Shown: one piece after another, positions 61,407-64,000 of the stretch | Position numbering within the stretch: the first letter of the stretch is position 1 | Layout: each line of letters opens with the position of its first letter | NCBI RefSeq assembly: GCF_050717635.1 | Contig: NZ_JBOITO010000037.1 | Coordinates: forward strand, 28,190-92,189 | DNA: 64,000 bases | Reading direction: 5' to 3' | DNA from: Clostridium_AD sp050717635 | GTDB taxonomy: Bacteria; Bacillota; Clostridia; Clostridiales; Clostridiaceae | The notes under the pieces: generated by a model | Database searches by the model: none | Seen by the model: the letters and a program-made list of their open reading frames with translations, nothing else | What the model was told of the DNA's origin: nothing | Made by a program: the position numbers and the translations under genes

Positions 61407-61880
61407 TTAAATTAAATTACGTATTTTGTGTAATGCCTCCTCCATTTTCACTCCTAAAACTAACATTATTTCACTAGCTACCATGCCTTCAACTCGTTCT
61501 AATATCTTTACTTCTCCAGGCGGAAGCATATCTTTTTTCTTTAAACAGTACAAATCCCTAATCACCTCGCACATTTCTAGTGTATTTCCACTTTGAATTT
61601 TTTTCTTATTAATTCTATATCTATTATTCCAATTGCTTTCTATATAATCACAATCATTTTCTATTGTCTTCAATATTTTTTCTAATTCTATTTCACTTAA
61701 AAGGTCTCTTATCATATAATTTTGTATATTATTTAATGGAATCATAAAATTCATATCATCTAATAAAAGATATATATTTATATATTCACATTTTATATGT
61801 GATAATTCTTTACTATCTATTTCTTGTATATAACCAGCACCATAATCTGCTACGAATATTTTCTCACCAATATTTAACAT
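61407..61880 (-). CDS. CarD-family transcription regulator
   Basis: The 157-aa protein has an N-terminal RNA-polymerase-interaction (Tudor-like) domain (LNIGEKIFVADYGAGYIQEI, then MNFMIPLNNIQNYMIRDL) and a helical C-terminal DNA-binding part. CarD proteins bind the polymerase beta subunit and steady open complexes at rRNA-type promoters. The second ATG is chosen since AGGGGGAT lies 7 nt upstream. It sits between the MazG-like gene (divergent) and yacL, a common clostridial place. Confidence 0.85.
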   Translation of the reverse strand: MLNIGEKIFVADYGAGYIQEIDSKELSHIKCEYINIYLLLDDMNFMIPLNNIQNYMIRDLLSEIELEKILKTIENDCDYIESNWNNRYRINKKKIQSGNTLEMCEVIRDLYCLKKKDMLPPGEVKILERVEGMVASEIMLVLGVKMEEALHKIRNLI

Positions 61881-61951
61881 AACCATCCCCCTATTAAAAA
61901 AACTCTTATTGATTTATTATATATTCATAAGCTAAAATTCGTACTTAATTA

Positions 61952-61981
61952 TTGACAAAAAGCTATTGTAAAACCTATAAT
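61952..61981 (+). promoter_or_regulatory. Promoter of the MazG-like gene
   Basis: TTGACA (61952-61957) and TATAAT (61976-61981), 18-bp spacer, plus strand, 45 bp before the start codon. Confidence 0.82.
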
Positions 61982-62025
61982 TAAGATAGTATAGTTATTT
62001 AAATTTTTACAAGGAGTTGAATTTG

Positions 62026-62430
62026 ATGAAAGATTGTATATTTGATAATTTTCAAAATTCTGTGGATGAATCTTTATTACGCCATAGAAGTATTTTAGAT
62101 ATAATTACTAAACTTCAAGAGTCTGAGGCAAGGGTCAGTAGAGCTGTTGTAAAATCAGTTACTAATTGTGGTTGTATTAAAGTTGATGCAAAAAAACAGT
62201 ACTCACCTGAAAATATAGATGATCTAGATTTAGACACGCTTAGTGCCTCACTTGATACTCATATGGACGGTAAACTTTGTGAAAACTGTAGAGAAGTACT
62301 AGAAAGGGAACTGGGAAATAATCTTTTTTATATTACTTCACTATGCAACCTTTTGGACCTTAATCTATATGATGTTCTTTTAAAAGAATATGACAAAATT
62401 AACACTTTGGGCAAATATACTATGAGATAA
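62026..62430 (+). CDS. Uncharacterized MazG-like protein with Cys pairs
   Basis: The 134-aa protein is mostly helical. Cysteines occur as C48-G-C50 and C85-x-x-C88, which could bind a metal. The C-terminal part (CREVLERELGNNLFYITSL, then LDLNLYDVLLKEYDKI) resembles the helical pair of MazG-type NTP pyrophosphohydrolases, where the usual ELGD is ELGN here, so enzyme activity is doubtful. The start ATG follows AAGGAG; a TTG three codons earlier overlaps that site. It has its own strong promoter and points against its neighbours carD and disA. Function is unknown. Confidence 0.65.
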   Translation: MKDCIFDNFQNSVDESLLRHRSILDIITKLQESEARVSRAVVKSVTNCGCIKVDAKKQYSPENIDDLDLDTLSASLDTHMDGKLCENCREVLERELGNNLFYITSLCNLLDLNLYDVLLKEYDKINTLGKYTMR

Positions 62431-62477
62431 AATATAAACACAAAATAAGTCGAAACTTATTTTGTGTTTATATTTGT
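62431..62477. terminator. Bidirectional terminator between convergent genes
   Basis: A 19-bp stem (ATATAAACACAAAATAAGT and its complement) with a CGAA tetraloop. One arm includes the last codons of disA. It serves the MazG-like gene and disA. Confidence 0.9.
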
Positions 62478-63532
62478 TTGTCCAACATAAATTGCTCTTT
62501 TAATCTTCTAAGGCCATTTTTAATAGCCTTGGCCCTGGCTTCACCAATACCTTCTACCATATCAAGTTGTTCAAAAGAGGCCTCCATTATAGCTTTTAAT
62601 TCTTTAAAGTGCACAACTAAATTTTCTATAACATTTGCAGGTATTCTAGGTATTTTATTTAACATCCTATATCCTCTTGGTGAAATTAAGGTATCAACTA
62701 GTGGAACACCTATATATCCAATGATTTTAGAAATAAAATCTAAATCTACTAATTCTTCGGAGCTCATATTTTCTATCTGCATATAAACCTCAGTATAATC
62801 CATACCACTTTGACAATAATCCCTTATTAATAGTATTCCATCCTCTTCTACGCTTTTTACGAGCTCACTTAATTGCATTGAAATTAATCTACCCTCATTC
62901 CCAAGTTCGCATATATACCTTTCTATTTCTCCAACTATTCGCATAACCATTTCTGTTCTTTGTAATGCAGTTATTACATCAAATAGAGTAGCCAAATCTT
63001 GTATTTCTAAAAGGTTTAAATTCCTTACTACTCGCTCAAGTACAAATCCATATTTTTCCAACGTCTGGATAGCTTGATTTGCCCTTGCTAAAATTACACT
63101 ACTATCTCTCAGAACATATTTTATATCATTTTTATATACAGTTATTATAGTTCTTCGTTGTGATATAGCAACAACCACATAACCTGTTTGTTTAGCCACT
63201 CTTTGAGCTGTTCTGTGCCTTGTTCCAGTTTCAAAAGTTGGGATTGTAGGACTTGGCATAAGTTGAGTATTAGCATATAATATTTTTTTTAAATCATTGC
63301 TTATTATTATAGCTCCATCCATCTTTGCTAGTTCATATACAGAAGCTGGACTATAGTCTGAATTTATTCCAAACCCACCATCTACAATGTCTAATATTTC
63401 AATGCAATCTCCGAGTACAATAAGCCCACCGGTTTTAGCTCTTAAAATATTTTCAAGGCCTTCTCTAAGCGAAGTCCCAGGAGCCATTATTTTTAATATA
63501 CTCATAAGTTCCTTACTTTTATCTTCTCTCAT
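62468..63532 (-). CDS. disA: Diadenylate cyclase DisA
   Basis: The 354-aa protein makes cyclic di-AMP and scans DNA. The N-terminal DAC domain has DGA at 72-74 and GTRHRTA at 103-109, both required for catalysis. A helical linker and a C-terminal helix-hairpin-helix (MVEGIGEARAKAIKNGLRRL) bind branched DNA. GGAGAA lies 6 nt before the ATG. In most relatives disA follows a full radA; here only a radA remnant precedes it. Since RadA interacts with DisA in Bacillus, control of this enzyme may differ. Confidence 0.96.
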   Translation of the reverse strand: MREDKSKELMSILKIMAPGTSLREGLENILRAKTGGLIVLGDCIEILDIVDGGFGINSDYSPASVYELAKMDGAIIISNDLKKILYANTQLMPSPTIPTFETGTRHRTAQRVAKQTGYVVVAISQRRTIITVYKNDIKYVLRDSSVILARANQAIQTLEKYGFVLERVVRNLNLLEIQDLATLFDVITALQRTEMVMRIVGEIERYICELGNEGRLISMQLSELVKSVEEDGILLIRDYCQSGMDYTEVYMQIENMSSEELVDLDFISKIIGYIGVPLVDTLISPRGYRMLNKIPRIPANVIENLVVHFKELKAIMEASFEQLDMVEGIGEARAKAIKNGLRRLKEQFMLDKQI

Positions 63533-63542
63533 ATTTTTCTCC

Positions 63543-63677
63543 CTATTTTATAAATATTGTTTCTTTAAACTCTTCAACCATTGTATTCAAATTATTACAG
63601 CTAATGCATTTCCCTAACCATTTAGGTGATTTATATGCACATTCTTGGCATATAAATAAATTTTTAAGCTTTGCCAT
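63543..63677 (-). pseudogene. radA: radA remnant: zinc finger only
   Basis: The 44-aa product matches the N-terminus of RadA/Sms: MAKLKNLFICQECAYKSPKW then GKCISCNNLNTMVEE, with the four zinc cysteines C10, C13, C24 and C27 intact. After EFKETIFIK the frame stops, 10 bp before disA. The ATPase, KNRFG and Lon-like domains (about 400 residues) are missing. A GGTGGGGGTG ribosome-binding site is present, so a small protein may still be made. It is most simply an internal deletion of radA; a functional mini-protein cannot be ruled out. Confidence 0.8.
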
Positions 63678-63772
63678 AAATACACCCCCACCAGTAATAA
63701 ACTTTGATATCTTTATTTTAAACAATAATGTCATATAAAAATCACTTTTAGCTTAATTTATTTTTAATAACT

Positions 63773-63800
63773 CAAAAAACCACTCTAAAGTGGTTTTTTG
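63773..63800. terminator. Bidirectional terminator upstream of radA remnant
   Basis: CAAAAAACCACT pairs with AGTGGTTTTTTG (12 bp) around CTAA. It isolates the radA-disA unit from whatever lies to the right. Between it and the remnant gene I see no convincing promoter. Confidence 0.88.
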
Positions 63801-63874
63801 AAGAATTCTACCTTTATAATTATATACTTTTTAATACGTATAAACAACATTAATTATGCATAGTCTTAAAAAGT

Positions 63875-64000
63875 GTAGATTGCAATATAAAATGTCCGAA
63901 AATTTCAAGAAAAAATAATGTTAAGCTGTAAAGGTTTTCTGTTCCATCATATTAGCAGATAAACCGTTAAAAATCCTTCTGGGATAGTTGTTAATCCAAT
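63875..64000 (-). mobile_element. End of an IS30-like insertion sequence (partial)
   Basis: The last ~125 bp fit the 3' end of an IS30-family element: a transposase C-terminal fragment, then CGGACATTTTATATTGCAAT on the minus strand, which resembles the terminal repeat zone of clostridial IS30 elements. The outer end is placed near 63875 by eye. The other end and any target duplication are outside the window. Confidence 0.55.
63921..63998 (-). CDS. IS30-family transposase, C-terminal fragment at window edge
   Basis: A 25-codon open frame enters from the edge and stops at 63921: WINNYPRRIFNGLSANMMEQ and five more residues. The NNYPRRIFNGLSANMM part resembles the C-terminal NxRPRKxLxxxTPxE segment of IS30 transposases. 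The fragment is short, so the family call is tentative. Confidence 0.5.
   Translation of the reverse strand, partial: WINNYPRRIFNGLSANMMEQKTFTA

Noticed and set aside
1..64000. CRISPR array, prophage or defence system
   Set aside because: No regularly spaced repeats and no phage or defence-type genes seen; almost all of the window is conserved core genes.

Overview
The window looks like chromosomal DNA of a low-GC, spore-forming, anaerobic Firmicute close to Clostridium sensu stricto. The reasons are: AT-rich sequence with strong GGAGG ribosome-binding sites and TTGACA/TATAAT promoters; a clostridial methylaspartate pathway for glutamate fermentation; sporulation-linked genes (cwlD, sigH, disA); a T-box in front of proS; and the Firmicute gene order disA-carD-yacL-ispD-proS-mrnC-rlmB-rae1-sigH-rpmG-secE-nusG. 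All but two protein-coding genes lie on the minus strand, so transcription runs from high to low coordinates.

Layout, left to right. (1) 161-12655: a catabolic locus read from gntR through glmS, glmL, glmE, mal, two fumarase-type subunits, citD, citE and citF, then citC-citX-citG. Together these can turn glutamate into 3-methylaspartate, mesaconate, citramalate, and finally acetate plus pyruvate. The citC-X-G products load and activate the lyase acyl carrier protein. (2) 12935-16318: a DUF3048 protein (plus strand), the spore-cortex amidase CwlD and a Na/phosphate cotransporter. (3) 16591-20936: rpsI, rplM, truA and the ECF-transporter energizing module (ecfT, ecfA2, ecfA1). (4) 21018-36868: the joined S10-spc-alpha ribosomal superoperon, with one clear promoter and a long GC-rich structured leader in front of rpsJ. 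(5) 37039-41881: the str operon (L7Ae-like gene, rpsL, rpsG, fusA, tuf). (6) 41895-52920: the rif region (rpoC, rpoB, rplL, rplJ, rplA, rplK, nusG, secE, rpmG) with several internal promoters and r-protein leaders. (7) 53036-54532: a second tuf gene preceded by tRNA-Thr and tRNA-Gly. (8) 54540-61880: sigH, rae1, rlmB, mrnC, proS (T-box), ispD, yacL, carD. (9) 62026-64000: a MazG-like Cys-rich protein (plus strand), disA, a 44-codon remnant of radA, and at the edge the end of an IS30-like insertion sequence.

Most of the window is the conserved information-processing core. The less ordinary parts are the one-operon glutamate-to-pyruvate pathway, the radA gene cut down to its zinc finger next to disA with an IS end nearby, the two tuf genes sharing an 836-bp identical core inside divergent ends, twin L1-type RNA motifs before rplK and rplA, and the structured S10 leader. 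I saw no CRISPR array, prophage, rRNA gene or complete mobile element. All product names are from sequence recognition only; no database search was run.
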